Assembly: GCA_034440615.1 (NCBI GenBank)
Contig: JAOTOM010004341.1
Coordinates: forward strand, 62,001-126,000
Length of the DNA stretch: 64,000 nt
Direction: 5' to 3'
DNA from: Ashinkailepas kermadecensis
Taxonomy: Eukaryota > Arthropoda > Thecostraca > Neolepadidae
The position numbers and the translations under genes were made by a program. Numbering within the stretch: position 1 is the stretch's first letter; every line of letters begins with the position of its first letter. Positions 34,466-44,880 of the stretch are shown here, piece by piece. Below the pieces are notes generated by a model. That model was not told the DNA's origin. It worked only from the letters and a program-made list of their open reading frames with translations, and ran no database searches.

Positions 34466-34527
34466 TGAAAAACAGCGTTGCGGCCGGATCCGTCAGTGAA
34501 AAACAGCGCTGCAGCCGGATCCGTTAG
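34466..34527. repeat. 31-bp tandem duplication
   Basis: TGAAAAACAGCG-TGC, then GGCCGGATCCGT, is present twice in a row with a few substitutions. Confidence 0.85.
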
Positions 34528-34662
34528 AATCGCATCTTACTGTTGTTATCTGGAAACTTGCGCTGATATCATTCTAGGGCTATCGAAATGTTTTTGTTTG
34601 TGTCCAGTTACAATCATCTTGTAAATTAATTACGGTAAGAAACACGGCCGCCTGAATGCTCC

Positions 34663-34980
34663 CTAACGTGGCTTGGCTGATGTTACTCTGCGCCTCCTAA
34701 CAAACTTCCGAAGACATCCGGTGGCGATTTCTGAACCGGATAGCGAAATGTGCAGACAGCTGGTGTCTGGAAAACAGCCGTCAGCAAAATACCAGTATCG
34801 GGTGTGATCCCACACGCTCTGCATGTACCCAAACGACTGACTGCATGTCTCGATTGCAAATCTAATTTTCGCAACGAGCTGTTCCGATGAACTTCCGAGA
34901 AACCTCACAACAGTCATCTCGCTCTTCTTCATTAGCAGCTTATAATACTGCCCGCAATTGCGCAGCTTGGGTTTCGGCAT
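34663..34980 (-). CDS. Hypothetical minus-strand ORF, 105 codons
   Basis: A true ATG at 34980 opens MPKPKLRNCGQYYKLLMKKS, with MTVVRFLGSSSEQLVAKIRF, QSVWDHTRYWYFADG and a basic C terminus (FVRRRRVTSAKPR). The mixed helical composition and aromatic-rich middle look protein-like, but no family is recognised. It overlaps the end of the next upstream minus frame by about 50 bases in another phase. That fits two exons, a frameshifted single gene, or chance. Confidence 0.25.
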   Translation of the reverse strand: MPKPKLRNCGQYYKLLMKKSEMTVVRFLGSSSEQLVAKIRFAIETCSQSFGYMQSVWDHTRYWYFADGCFPDTSCLHISLSGSEIATGCLRKFVRRRRVTSAKPR

Positions 34981-35139
34981 AGAATAACCAGAAGTTCACT
35001 CCGATAGTGCCTGGCGCGCCCAGCCATGTCGATAGGGGTACGGCTCTGCCGGCGGGCTGCGGTGAACTTTGGCCGCACGCAGTCCCGCTGTAGCCGTGAG
35101 ATGGCCACCGCCACCCAATGCTCGTCACACGGTCCTGAT

Positions 35140-35258
35140 ATGGCCGCCGCCGGCCATGTCGAGAACGACGGAGTCGGTGTCAGTGCTCGCTCCAGACATG
35201 GCTGCCGCTGGCCATGTCGGGAACGACGGAGTCGGTGTCCGGGCTCGCTCCAGGCGTG
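35140..35258. repeat. 58-bp tandem duplication
   Basis: ATGGCCGCCGCCGGCCATGT and the following GAACGACGGAGTCGGTGTC recur after 58 bases. Fifty-eight is not a multiple of three, so any frame crossing it changes phase between copies. Confidence 0.85.
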
Positions 35259-35411
35259 ACTGCCGCGAGTAACGTCAGACGTCCCTGACGGATTTCTAGC
35301 CAAGCCGTGAGCCTTCGCTTGAAATGCGACCACTACAGGCGGGCCGGACCCACCCCACAGGATCAGTACGTCGGCAGGGCAATCATTGCATTCGTCGGCG
35401 TCCGGTTTCAC

Positions 35412-35603
35412 CTGGAATGGCGGCACAGCATCGCCGCGAAATACACCGCCCCAGTCTGTGCAGGCTGAACACCGATAGGCGGACATGCCAGAGGAGTGAT
35501 AGTGACAGGCTTGCATCGTCTGTTTCATCTCCTGAATTGTGCTCGTTGCTGTTGGACAATGTGACCATTGGCCGCTGTGATAGTCGATGCCGGTGACTTT
35601 CAT
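35412..35603 (-). CDS. Possible first exon, 64 codons, minus strand
   Basis: A real ATG at 35603 opens MKVTGIDYHSGQ, with YRCSACTDWGG in the middle, and ends AVPPFQ at CAG|GTGAAA (35412/35411), a fair splice donor in phase 0. The frame stays open without splicing to 34932 (223 codons), but the distal half crosses the 58-bp duplication and is low-complexity, so the first 64 codons are the better candidate. A CxxC pair (RCSAC) and a later CNDC are visible but do not define a known zinc-binding family. The function is unknown. Confidence 0.25.
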
Positions 35604-35672
35604 TCTGCGCCGCGGCCATCCTAGCTGTCAGGCTTTGTAATCACCAGTAGCTGGCAATTCTGACGGCAATGA

Positions 35673-35745
35673 CACGGCAGGCTACAGTGGCACTATGGCA
35701 CGGCAGGCTACAGTGACACTATGGCACGGCAGGCTACAGTGACAG
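35673..35745. repeat. 26-bp tandem repeat, 3 copies
   Basis: CACGGCAGGCTACAGTG recurs at 35673, 35699 and 35725 with an exact 26-bp period. Confidence 0.92.
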
Positions 35746-35832
35746 TCACAGCTGGTGTTGCAATTGTAGCCGGCACTGCAATTTTAGCGGCATGCCAACA
35801 TGAAGTCAAATCACTCCATAACTGTTGACAGT

Positions 35833-35963
35833 CTTCATTGGCAGATACTGAAAGTTGCTTGCCCGTTGCTGTCAAGCAAACCTGCATCTGCCAATGAAGA
35901 TGCGGGTGAAGATGCCAATGAAGCAAACAACGACTGTACGGACGCGGCCTACAGTCGTTGTTT
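35833..35963. repeat. Two successive perfect 14-bp inverted repeats
   Basis: CTTCATTGGCAGAT (35833-35846) pairs perfectly with ATCTGCCAATGAAG (35886-35899). AAACAACGACTGTA (35925-35938) pairs perfectly with TACAGTCGTTGTTT (35950-35963) across an 11-base loop. Another GATGCCAATGAAGC word (35911) lies between them. The pair could be the core of a small foldback element or structured RNA. No T-run follows as a terminator. Confidence 0.75.
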
Positions 35964-37460
35964 ACTACCAAACTTTGACAGTGAGGATGTTACCCCTCCC
36001 CTGCCACTCTTCACACGAATATACCAGGCCCTTGTCGACCTCGGTTTACTACGTGCTTTTACCACCGGATGCGTGCAAAATTTGTGCATGACATGATTCT
36101 GTTTTTTTCCACATCCATGCCGACAAATCCTTCATTTTCATAATGCATACAATTAGCGAAGCATTATCTTATTATAGGACATTGGCCGAGGGTGAGGACG
36201 TGAGGACACGGAATCGTCTTGTTCCAACATATCAGCTCGGAGATCATAACAAATTATATGGAGCAAAGGTGTCCGAAAAATCAGATGATAGCCGTCCATA
36301 ATACATGATAACCTTTGCCTACTAACTGATCGGCAAATCCGACAATATTTCACGCTTACTTACCTTACGGTAAGTACGGTAACTACAATATTTTACGCTT
36401 ACTTACATCGGAGTCACACAGCCGTAATTGGTGATTGCTCTGCAGCCGTGTTTCGCACCTACTCGCCGACGCTCCACTCACACATCAAGCACAGCAGGAA
36501 TTTAAATTGCAACGGCGTTGTCGTCGCTATGGAAGGATCGAGGCGGGCGACAAAATGACCATCATGTAGCTGAATTTTCAGCACTGGAGTAAACCATTAC
36601 CCAACGATTTACCCTCCGCGCATCGCAATCGGCTGGGAGGAGGCTTCTACTCGGTGGAGACAAGCGGCCATCCCGGGGCCATTTTGGACATCATCTGATT
36701 GAGAGTACAACGGCGTTACGACTGCAATTGTTTGGCTAATAAACGAAACCTTATCCGCCAGGAAATGGTACGAACATTTTCAGTGGGACAGTAGCTGAGA
36801 GAGTGGTAATAGGAGCAGCATAGGTGGTGGCTGCACGGCGTTTAATTGCTAACCAAGATACTGACCGCCAGCCCCAAACACCAATTGATAACCACGTTTG
36901 GCCACCGATCGTCTGTCTCTCGTCCTGCCAATTTCACGTGTTTGGGCGCTAACTGACGTTATCCTGGTTGATGCGCCCACATCCCCAATAATACTATTGC
37001 ACCGGTCTAGCGACTAGCGAAGTTGTGAGCGCTGTTGGTAGTTGTTGATGGTTAGTTTCAGCTGGCATGTAATTGGAATATGAAGTGAGATGAGTTAATT
37101 AATTTCCACCTACCGCAAACCAAGCCTACTCCACGTGCAATATTTGCAGTTCTGAAGTTGGGACTCATGTGCATCTGTATCACAATTCATCTGATCGGTT
37201 GATGTCAATAAAACCTTCCAACTTGATTCCAAATTGAATCAGTAGGTAATCAGTGTGACACACCTCGAGTTCGTGTTCCTATAAATGCAAAATAAACACC
37301 TGCCTGTATCTAAAGCACATTGTAGATTAAGTTCCTATTAGCCAGTTATGAAGCTGGAAAAGGGTATCGCCCGGTCGTCCCTAATTCATGCATGCTATCC
37401 TGAACTTCTTTCGGAGTGTTCGCCACTTTTTCATTTCATGTTTGTGATGAGTTCCCCACT
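35964..37460. other. No gene recognised
   Basis: AT-rich and unremarkable. A short repeated phrase, TTACGCTTACTTAC, occurs twice near 36352 and 36394. Confidence 0.5.
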
Positions 37461-37770
37461 GATCCGTGTGTTTCCGGGAATTATTTGTCGTGTTGGGTAT
37501 GCATTCCTTGTTCCTCGGGACGGATCCGTGTGTTTCCGGGAACGATCTGCCGTGTTGGGTATGCATTCCTTGTTCCTCGGGACGGATCCGTGTGTTTCCG
37601 GGAACGATCTGCCGTGTTGGGTACGCATTCCTTGTTCCTCGGGACGGATCCGTGTGTTTCCGGGAACGATCTGCCGTGTTGGGTATGCATTCCTTGTTCC
37701 TTAGGACGGATCTGTTTGCTTTCGTGAATGATCTGCCGTGTTGGGTACGCATTCCTTGTTCCTCAGGATA
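37461..37770. repeat. 62-bp minisatellite, 5 copies
   Basis: GATCCGTGTGTTTCCGGGAA, then CGATCTGCCGTGTTGGGTA and GCATTCCTTGTTCCTC, repeat every 62 bases. Outer copies are more diverged than inner ones. All frames on both strands are open through it (for example PCVSGNDLPCW), but 62 is not a multiple of three. Confidence 0.95.
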
Positions 37771-39722
37771 TGACATAACTTGACTGGTGTTTGGCGGTTT
37801 TTGCATGCCTTGTGGAATGCCTCACAGTGGACGGATATGCTGGCCTTTGGAGGTGGAGCATGAGGATGTTTGTCGTGCTTCCATGACGTAGCCTGTCATC
37901 GAGTGCTCTGCACTGAAAATACTGTTTGAGTAGGCTGATAAGGCTACACTTATTTCTTTTTACTTGAGACCAGGGCTCCTCTCAAAAAGTGACAACTACC
38001 GAAAACGGATACACCTACGATGGTGGAAATAGGGTAATCATTTCCAATTTGCTCATCGAATTAAGAAGTCGATCCTCGTCAGGAGGATGGTTTTCAGCAT
38101 TCAGTTTAGTAGGCTTTGCCTTTTCGTGCTAGGGGATCCCCGAAGAACTTGGGGCTGATCAACCTTTGAAGCGCTGGTACGAGGAGGCGAGAGCTTCTCT
38201 TGCATACGTTATGCTGTTCGTCCTCAGCAGCAGCAGCGTCTTCCCACAAGAACTTTCCTTCTTTAAGAGCGCTCAGCGCTTAGTAGCCGAGAGCTCTTTC
38301 AATACCCAGGAGCCGAAATTTCACCCCAGTACCAGCGGGGGTTCTCCACAGGGGGAAGGGCAGGAGATCCCACCCTCCAGCATGTTCAGCAATTAGCATC
38401 ATGCTGATGGACGTTGCATGGAATGAATTTACTCACAAACCCGATGTCCCCCTTCCAAATCATTTAGGTCATGGCGAAGCACTTGGGCGTAAGCGAAGAA
38501 ATCCGAGAACGGAATGCTAGCGAACTGAGAGAAATCCATCCTGATCATATTCCCAAATAATTGGACGAAAAAGTTATCAAAACGGAGAGCCCTGCATGAG
38601 CCCAATTATCAAATCCAACTTGAAATGCTACACACATCCCTCAACTTTTCGCTGGACCAAGTGTTGCAGCACCCGAATCAAATGTAATAGCCAACGAATC
38701 ACATTGAGTGAATAAGTTGCACCCATATGTTTACATAAAAAAACAAGACAATGAGATCTGCGAATGGACAACTTCGGAACGGAACAGAACATATGCATTA
38801 TGTGGTTTAGCAGAGACCCTCCCGTGCTACTACAGTCCATGGGTACCTCACTCCGAAGAATATGAAATGCCGCCAGCGCCAAATATCTACAATATAGCTC
38901 TGTCTCACATATTCTCCTAACTACACAAATACTTCCTGCTTTATTTCCCAACATGACCCACTTTGTAGAAGTTTGCTGTGGTAATTTAGAGAGTTGGCTG
39001 AGTTTAAGACGGGAGTCGTTTTGCAAACTCTCCATAGCTCCTGTAAGCTAATCTCCCGTCCACCCCGCTAATTATTTTGCACACCTCTATGCTCTCCTCA
39101 GCTATTCCCCTGTACTCTTAATTACCTCCTGCAAATATCCTTGTACCCACCACATTATGTCGCATACATGTGGAAAACCAAACACATGGATTGGTGTGTC
39201 AGCATAGAATGAAAGATGAGCAACTGCAACTCATAATATGACCTTTAATCCCATGAACTCTCCCTATCATAAATACTCTAAACCTGGAAGTTTGTGAGGC
39301 TGCCATCATGGCCTTCATGCCAAGCAACCTGTCATTTATATGTGTCATTTGTATCTAATCTGAGATGTCTAGGTGATCATCCGTTTAATTCTCATCTTGC
39401 GAATACCTAAAACCTTTCCTCCTTCCTCATGTTATCTTTCCTATGTTATCTTCCTCATGTTATTCCTCATGTTATCATTGCGAAAAATTCGATCGATTGC
39501 TGCACGCCAGCATCTATGCCTCCACTGCCTTATAAGTATATAATTGCAATTCGAGCATTTCAGAACACTAAGATATAATCCGAATATCATCACTTACCAA
39601 TGTGTAATCGTATAAGAACAAAAAATATACAGCTCGGCCTGAGCACCGACCAAACTCACCACACCACACCACACCACCACACACCACAGATGTTGATTTG
39701 TGAAAATTATTGGGCGGGGGGG
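37771..39722. other. No gene recognised
   Basis: Short frames only. Small repeats include CTCATGTTATC words at 39425-39478 and a CACCACAC-rich run at 39656-39687. Confidence 0.45.
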
Positions 39723-39870
39723 GAATACATGAAGGCAATGGGAAGGCCCAAATGGATTGTGGGCATACTCCATAGGGTCCCATGTTAAAAGTTGAAATTG
39801 TTGGGGGAAGTCAATATTTAGGGGGCACTTGCCCCTCAAAAGTTTACAAAACGACGCTCCTGGCCCGAAC
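39723..39870 (+). repeat. Dispersed repeat E, copy 2
   Basis: Aligns with 5705-5862 over its length. Shared words include AATACATGAAGGCA, CCCAAATGGATTG, GTCCCATGTTAA and GGCACTTGCCCC. It is preceded by a G-run (39713-39722). Confidence 0.6.
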
Positions 39871-40809
39871 TCACCACAGCCCAAACTCAACTGCACATGC
39901 CTCGCGACAAGATTAAAGATGGCAAACGTATCACCATGTCGCATACCCCAGACCAAATCCCCAAAATTCCATACTATCTCACGGACAGCACCTTGGTGCA
40001 CGCATCAACAGACATTGGAAGGCTTTTATGGAATTGAAGACAAGAATTTCCGGGGTGTCTTAGTGGGGAGTTCACTTGATTCTAGTTGAACTATTTCCAT
40101 GCTATACGCCTACCCCTACAACTCTCCTTCAGATATTATCTCTCAAGCCTTAAAACATCCCAGACTCTCTCATCCGTTGACAACTCTTGAAGCAAAATTG
40201 TTAATTAGACCTGAGAACTATATTCTTGCAGGCAATATCCCTGAATTTAGTGGTGTTCTCGGGAGAGGGGAATGTTTTTTAGTTCACTGTACAGGAAGTA
40301 GATTGGTGAATATGACAGAGATTATAGGGGTTAATTCAGGTGCCATTCTCGTTCGTTCGATGCTTGCCATGTTATTCAAGACCTCTTCGTTCTGGGAAAT
40401 GTGAAAGTACCTATTATTTATAAATAAGCCGCGATACGTTAGATGATATGTCATATGAGCCCGGCAGCTTTCACTAAAGAGGATTAACGTGCCTTGTTAA
40501 ATCTTGTTCGAGCATTGAACGCCGTAGCTGGTAGAGTACGATATACAGTAATTAGTTAAAACACTAGCCACAAGACTTGTCCAAACCAGGTTATATTTTC
40601 AATCTCAAGATTAACCTCATGCAGATCAATATGTTATGATATGTGTTAATCGGTCCTCATATAGATCAATAGGTCAATTTCGATTCGAAACTTTAGCTTA
40701 ACAAGACGTGAGGCTGTTGTTTTTTTAATGAGCACTGTATATCTTGTTCGATTCATAATGAGTCCTAAAGCAGGGCTCCATTGTCTAACCGGTAGAGAAA
40801 CGATCCCCT
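39871..40809. other. No gene recognised
   Basis: A 101-codon plus frame (40099-40404) lacks a motif. No other signal was seen. Confidence 0.45.
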
Positions 40810-40880
40810 GCGGTATAGCTATCTTGCGGTATAGCTATCTTGCTGTATAGCTATCTTGCTGTACAGCTATCTTGCTGTAC
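40810..40880. repeat. 16-bp tandem repeat
   Basis: GCGGTATAGCTATCTT or GCTGTATAGCTATCTT repeats about 4.4 times. Confidence 0.92.
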
Positions 40881-41134
40881 ACTTTCTCAGGCCAATTTTT
40901 GAGTGGGGAGGATTCAGTCCCCGTTATTTCCGAAGATTCCTGCTGACTGATTAACTCACAAGATGTCACAAGTGGGCCATCTGGACGAGACAATCCATCT
41001 TCGGATTGTCAGCAACAACAAAAAAATGGCACCAACTAAAAATATAACAGAGGAATGTTTGCATTTTCGATTCTTCTCCAACAATTAATTATATTTTGCT
41101 TTCCTTCGATTGTCATGAATCAGTAGCTAAATTT

Positions 41135-41190
41135 GGGGAGGGTGACTTTTAGCGGCGTTCCGGTCCATAAAGATCATTTGCGCCGCCTTG
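41135..41190 (-). mobile_element. Solo LINE 3' terminus
   Basis: About 80 percent identical by eye to the terminus at 16243-16297 and in the same orientation, but with no LINE coding sequence attached. It is probably a heavily 5'-truncated insertion of the same LINE family, or the LINE-like tail of a SINE. Confidence 0.5.
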
Positions 41191-41734
41191 TAGCTAAATT
41201 GTTCTCTAAGTCCTGTTCTACTCCACTGCAAAGCCTGTCAGTAATCAGGGGAAGGGTGTGCAAACTTTTGTTTATAATCTACCCGCCCGATCTCCTTGGC
41301 AGTACAGTGCACATCGGTATTACTTCAAGTTTGCTACACCGACAGAGTTGCAGAGCTATGGTGATCAAATTACTGATAGCCTATCGACATGGACGTCAGC
41401 ATTTCACCATGTCAGCTGGACAACGCCTTATCGGTTTGCACAAAAAAGGCTTCAAATGATCTTTGGACTCATGCGGAATATAGTCCAAGTGAAAAACATC
41501 CCATTATCCGTCGGAGAATGGAACCGCACCGAAGAACTTAGTCGGTATGCTGGTAACCCACGGCCTACCCCACTCCCCGCCCACTCTTCACCCACTCTTT
41601 CTCCGGGTGGGGCACCAGCGGCGGCGGGGGCGATCGGTACTGTGTGCGCACGCCCCGACCTGCCGGGCAGCGTCGGCGTGCCTCTCAGACTTCGGACCGA
41701 CCCCGCCGCGTGGTGGCAGTGGTGCGGGTGTGCT
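41191..41734. other. No gene recognised; GC rises toward 41600
   Basis: A long plus frame from 41258 crosses into the GC-rich zone without recognisable motifs. From about 41560 the DNA becomes strongly GC- and CpG-rich, compatible with a promoter or 5' UTR for the exon at 41842. Confidence 0.35.
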
Positions 41735-41840
41735 GTGTCGCGCCGTGTCGCGCCGTGTCGCGCCCCGTGTCGCGCCGTGTCGCGCCGTGTCGCGCCCCGT
41801 GTCGCGCCGTGTCGCGCCGTGTCGCGCCGTGTCGCGCCGC
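41735..41840. repeat. 10-bp tandem repeat (GTGTCGCGCC)n
   Basis: About ten units of GTGTCGCGCC, some with two extra C bases, lie immediately 5' of the ATG of the exon candidate. Being CpG-dense, the array is part of the local island. Confidence 0.93.
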
Positions 41841-41841
41841 C

Positions 41842-41952
41842 ATGTATCGGTTCCCGTCGCTGTTCCAGCCGCCGTGCCGCATCCGGGACGGAGGTTCGCA
41901 CGCCGCCCACGTCGAGAAACGCTCCATGCTGAGCGTCATCAGCGGCAGCCAG
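41842..41952 (+). CDS. Possible first coding exon, 37 codons
   Basis: The start has an ideal vertebrate-style Kozak context (GCCGCCATGT). The frame reads MYRFPSLFQPPCRIRDGGSH, then AAHVEKRSMLSVISGSQ, and ends at CAG|GTGCTG (41952/41953), a usable donor in phase 0. Codons are strongly G/C-ending. The last 18 bases (GTCATCAGCGGCAGCCAG) are also the first 18 bases of the minisatellite unit that follows, so the array amplified the exon end together with its donor. The frame is also open upstream through the GTGTCGCGCC array, so the exon could start earlier. The protein is not recognised. Confidence 0.35.
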
Positions 41953-42965
41953 GTGCTGACTCACCACTCCCCCACGTGGCTGACCACTCTGGCCCGTCAT
42001 CAGCGGCAGCCAGGTGCTGACTCACCACTCCCCCACGTGGCTGACCACTCTGGCCCGTCATCAGCGGCAGCCAGGTGCTGACTCACCACTCCCACGTGGC
42101 TGACCACTCTGGCCCGTCATCAGCGGCAGCCAGGTGCTGACTCACCACTCCCACGTGGCTGACCACTCTGGCCCGTCATCAGCGGCAGCCAGGTGCTGAC
42201 TCACCACTCCCACACGTGGCTGACCGCTCTGGCCCGTCATCAGCGGTAGCCAGGTGCTGACTCACCACTCCCATGTGGCTAACCACTCTGGCCCGTCATC
42301 AGCGGCAGCCAGGTGCTGACTCACCACTCCCACGTGGCTGACCACTCTGGCCCGTCATCAGCGGCAGCCAGGTGCTGACTCACCACTCCCACACGTGGCT
42401 GACCACTCTGGCCCGTCATCAGCGGCAGCCAGGTGCTGACTCACCACTCCCACGTGGCTGACCACTCTGGCCCGTCATCAGCGGCAGCCAGGTGCTGACT
42501 CACCACTCCCACACGTGGCTGACCACTCTGGCCCGTCATCAGCGGCAGCCAGGTGCTGACTCACCACTCCCCCACGTGGCTGACCACTCTGGCCCGTCAT
42601 CAGCGGCAGCCAGGTGCTGACTCACCACTCCCACACGTGGCTGACCACTCTGGCCCGTCATCAGCGGCAGCCAGGTGCTGACTCACCACTCCCACACGTG
42701 GCTGACCACTCTGGCCCGTCATCAGCGGCAGCCAGGTGCTGACTCACCACTCCCACGTGGCTGACCACTCTGGCCCGTCATCAGCGGCAGCCAGGTGCTG
42801 ACTCACCACTCCCACACGTGGCTGACCACTCTGGCCCGTCATCAGCGGCAGCCAGGTGCTGACTCACCACTCCCACACGTGGCTGACCACTCTGGCCCGT
42901 CATCAGCGGCAGCCAGGTGCTGACTCACCACTCCCACACGTGGCTGACCACTCTGGCCCGTCACC
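41935..42965. repeat. 59-61-bp minisatellite, about 17 copies
   Basis: Each unit runs GTCATCAGCGGCAGCCAGGT, GCTGACTCACCACTCCC, (AC), ACGTGGCTGACCACTCTGG, CCC. Length varies by one or two bases at the C/AC run, giving 59, 60 or 61 bp. Copies are otherwise nearly identical, implying recent expansion or strong homogenisation. The first unit lies inside the exon-like segment, so each copy holds a duplicate of the exon end and splice-donor word CAG|GTGCTG. Confidence 0.97.
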
Positions 42966-43811
42966 AACGACTCCTGGCGTGCGGCTTATTGCGGACTGCT
43001 CGCGCAGTTCATGCCTTGGGATAGCCACTTTATGTTAATTAACCCATGACTTACGACTTTTTGTTCATGACGAATGGCTTATTACTCGGATATGTCATGA
43101 CTTCATGAACATAATAAACAAAATCAAACTAGATAAAAAGTGCTTCTTGCATACGGTCTTGTACTTTTTCTCGTGAATCCTTTTGTGGTCCTCTGTATTG
43201 ACTTGTGCAGTTTAATCAATAATCCATGTACAAAATCGTAAGTGAATACAAATTCGACAGATTATAACTCAAAGCTATGAGGGTTTTACTCGCTCATATA
43301 TTTCCGGTGTCTGTCGTAATCCGCACAGTCAGACAGGGTGGACCAGGGACGCGTGGCCTGTCTGCTTCACGGAGACATTCATCATTAACCGCTAACACGC
43401 TATGTGTGTCGCATGGAAAGGATGTAGTTAGCCTACCCACTTGCTTTCCTACGTTCCTACCGCCGCCCATATTTGTACCCCATGAAGGTCAACAGTCACA
43501 GCTTCTCATTCCGTTCCCTGACCTGGTGACAATAATTAATATATTTGTATTGTTCGTTATGCATTGATCAATAAACAGCTTAGCCTCAGCGGCCCACTAT
43601 CCTGGGCGATACATCAGGAACAATCCAGGGTTGGATTGCAGCATCGCGTTTAATAATTCCGAACTAGTGCTTATATTAGAATGACACGTGTGTGCTACGT
43701 TGAATCGTAGTGATTAAGCTTGGGCCGGAACTCCCGCTTGAAGTGGAGGCGGCTGAGATGATGGCATATATTTGTGCGTTCGGTTATAGGTCAACTGGAG
43801 CGGTTTTCTGG
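42966..43811. other. No gene recognised
   Basis: AT-rich, probably intronic if the 41842 exon is real. No repeat or motif was found. Confidence 0.45.
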
Positions 43812-43946
43812 CATTATGCGGACCTAGGTGGAGTGTATCACTCTACCACGCTTCCTCATTATGCGGACCTAGGTGGAGTGTATCACTCTACCACGCTTCC
43901 TCATTATGCGGACCTAGGTGGAGTGTATCACTCTACCACGCTTCCT
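43812..43946. repeat. 45-bp tandem repeat, 3 identical hairpin units
   Basis: CATTATGCGGACCTAGGTGG with AGTGTATCACTCTACCACGC and TTCCT is present three times without change. Each unit holds a near-palindrome, GGTGGAGTG and CACTCTACC, pairing with one G-T wobble. The unit is in frame (HYADLGGVYHSTTLP), but there is no further coding support. Confidence 0.93.
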
Positions 43947-44790
43947 TATGGAGGGACCACGCTTCCTCAAAATGCCACGTCGTGACATCTTAGGCTACGA
44001 AGAACTCATGTTGACTTCAAATGTCCACAACAAAAATATGTCCTTTCTTCTAGTTATGTGAATTAAGTGAATGCGTCGCATGTTCCGGATCACATTGAGA
44101 GATATATATTACGAGACGGGAGTGTGCGAAACACTTGAAGCATGACAGACAAAATACAGCACACACGAATACACTGGTGAGTAGAGCTTAAGTATAGCCC
44201 TCGGCTTTTATGGTCGGAGGTAGAACTCCAGCCTGGAATTAAGACACAGCGGTTTCTAAAATTGGCATTCACCCTATATTGTCTTCAACTATCGGGCTTT
44301 GGGTCGAGTTCACTATCCAAAGCCACACATTCCAGCAGCATCGTCAGTGCGCACCATGATCGTCACCCGTGACGAATGAGTCCAGCGTGAACCCGATCTC
44401 GAACACACAACTTCCCATCAGAAGCATATATGCTATTTTCGTACCCCTGCATCGCATGGACCCCCGCCCTTCATCGTTCCTGGTCGAAGCGTCCGAAACT
44501 TGCCAGTGTGTTGAAACACTGCGGAACGCTATTGAGTTTGATTGCTCAAACGTAACGATGCCTCAATACTTGCCGGAATGACGAGAATGTTTCCATTTGG
44601 TACCGCTGTGGCACACAGCTATCTCTGCGATGGTATCATTTCCAAACTTAAATTTAACTGGCTTCCTTATGACTTCCAAGTCTTCCCAGTGTATGTGAAT
44701 GCCATTTTCGACGACAGGCGGAAGCTGGACTGGAATCTTCTCGCACAAATGGTTCGCCCTATCAATCAAAACTTTTGAACTTCTCTTATC
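43947..44790. other. No gene recognised
   Basis: The minus frame at 44563-44817 contains protein-like text (WEDLEVIRKPVKFKFGNDT), but it is short, lacks splice support and overlaps a tRNA-like sequence. Treated as unproven. Confidence 0.35.
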
Positions 44791-44880
44791 GCCTGGGTAA
44801 CTCCGTGGATAGAGCACTGGCTTGGAAAGGTTTCCCCGTCTTAGTACAATGGGTCGAGTCGCTTCGCACGCTCACTGTTA
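44791..44880 (+). repeat. tRNA-like SINE head
   Basis: GCCTGGGTAACTCCGTGGAT, then AGAGCACTGGCTTGGAAAGG, resembles the D and anticodon arms of a tRNA, with TTGGAAA as a possible loop. GGGTCGAGTCG about 30 bases later resembles a B box. The stems do not close fully, so this is a pseudo-tRNA or SINE head rather than a gene. No target-site duplication was identified. Confidence 0.35.

Noticed and set aside
44563..44817. Protein-like minus frame (WEDLEVIRKPVKF)
   Set aside because: Short, overlapped by a tRNA-like sequence, and lacks a start, splice signals or a recognisable family.
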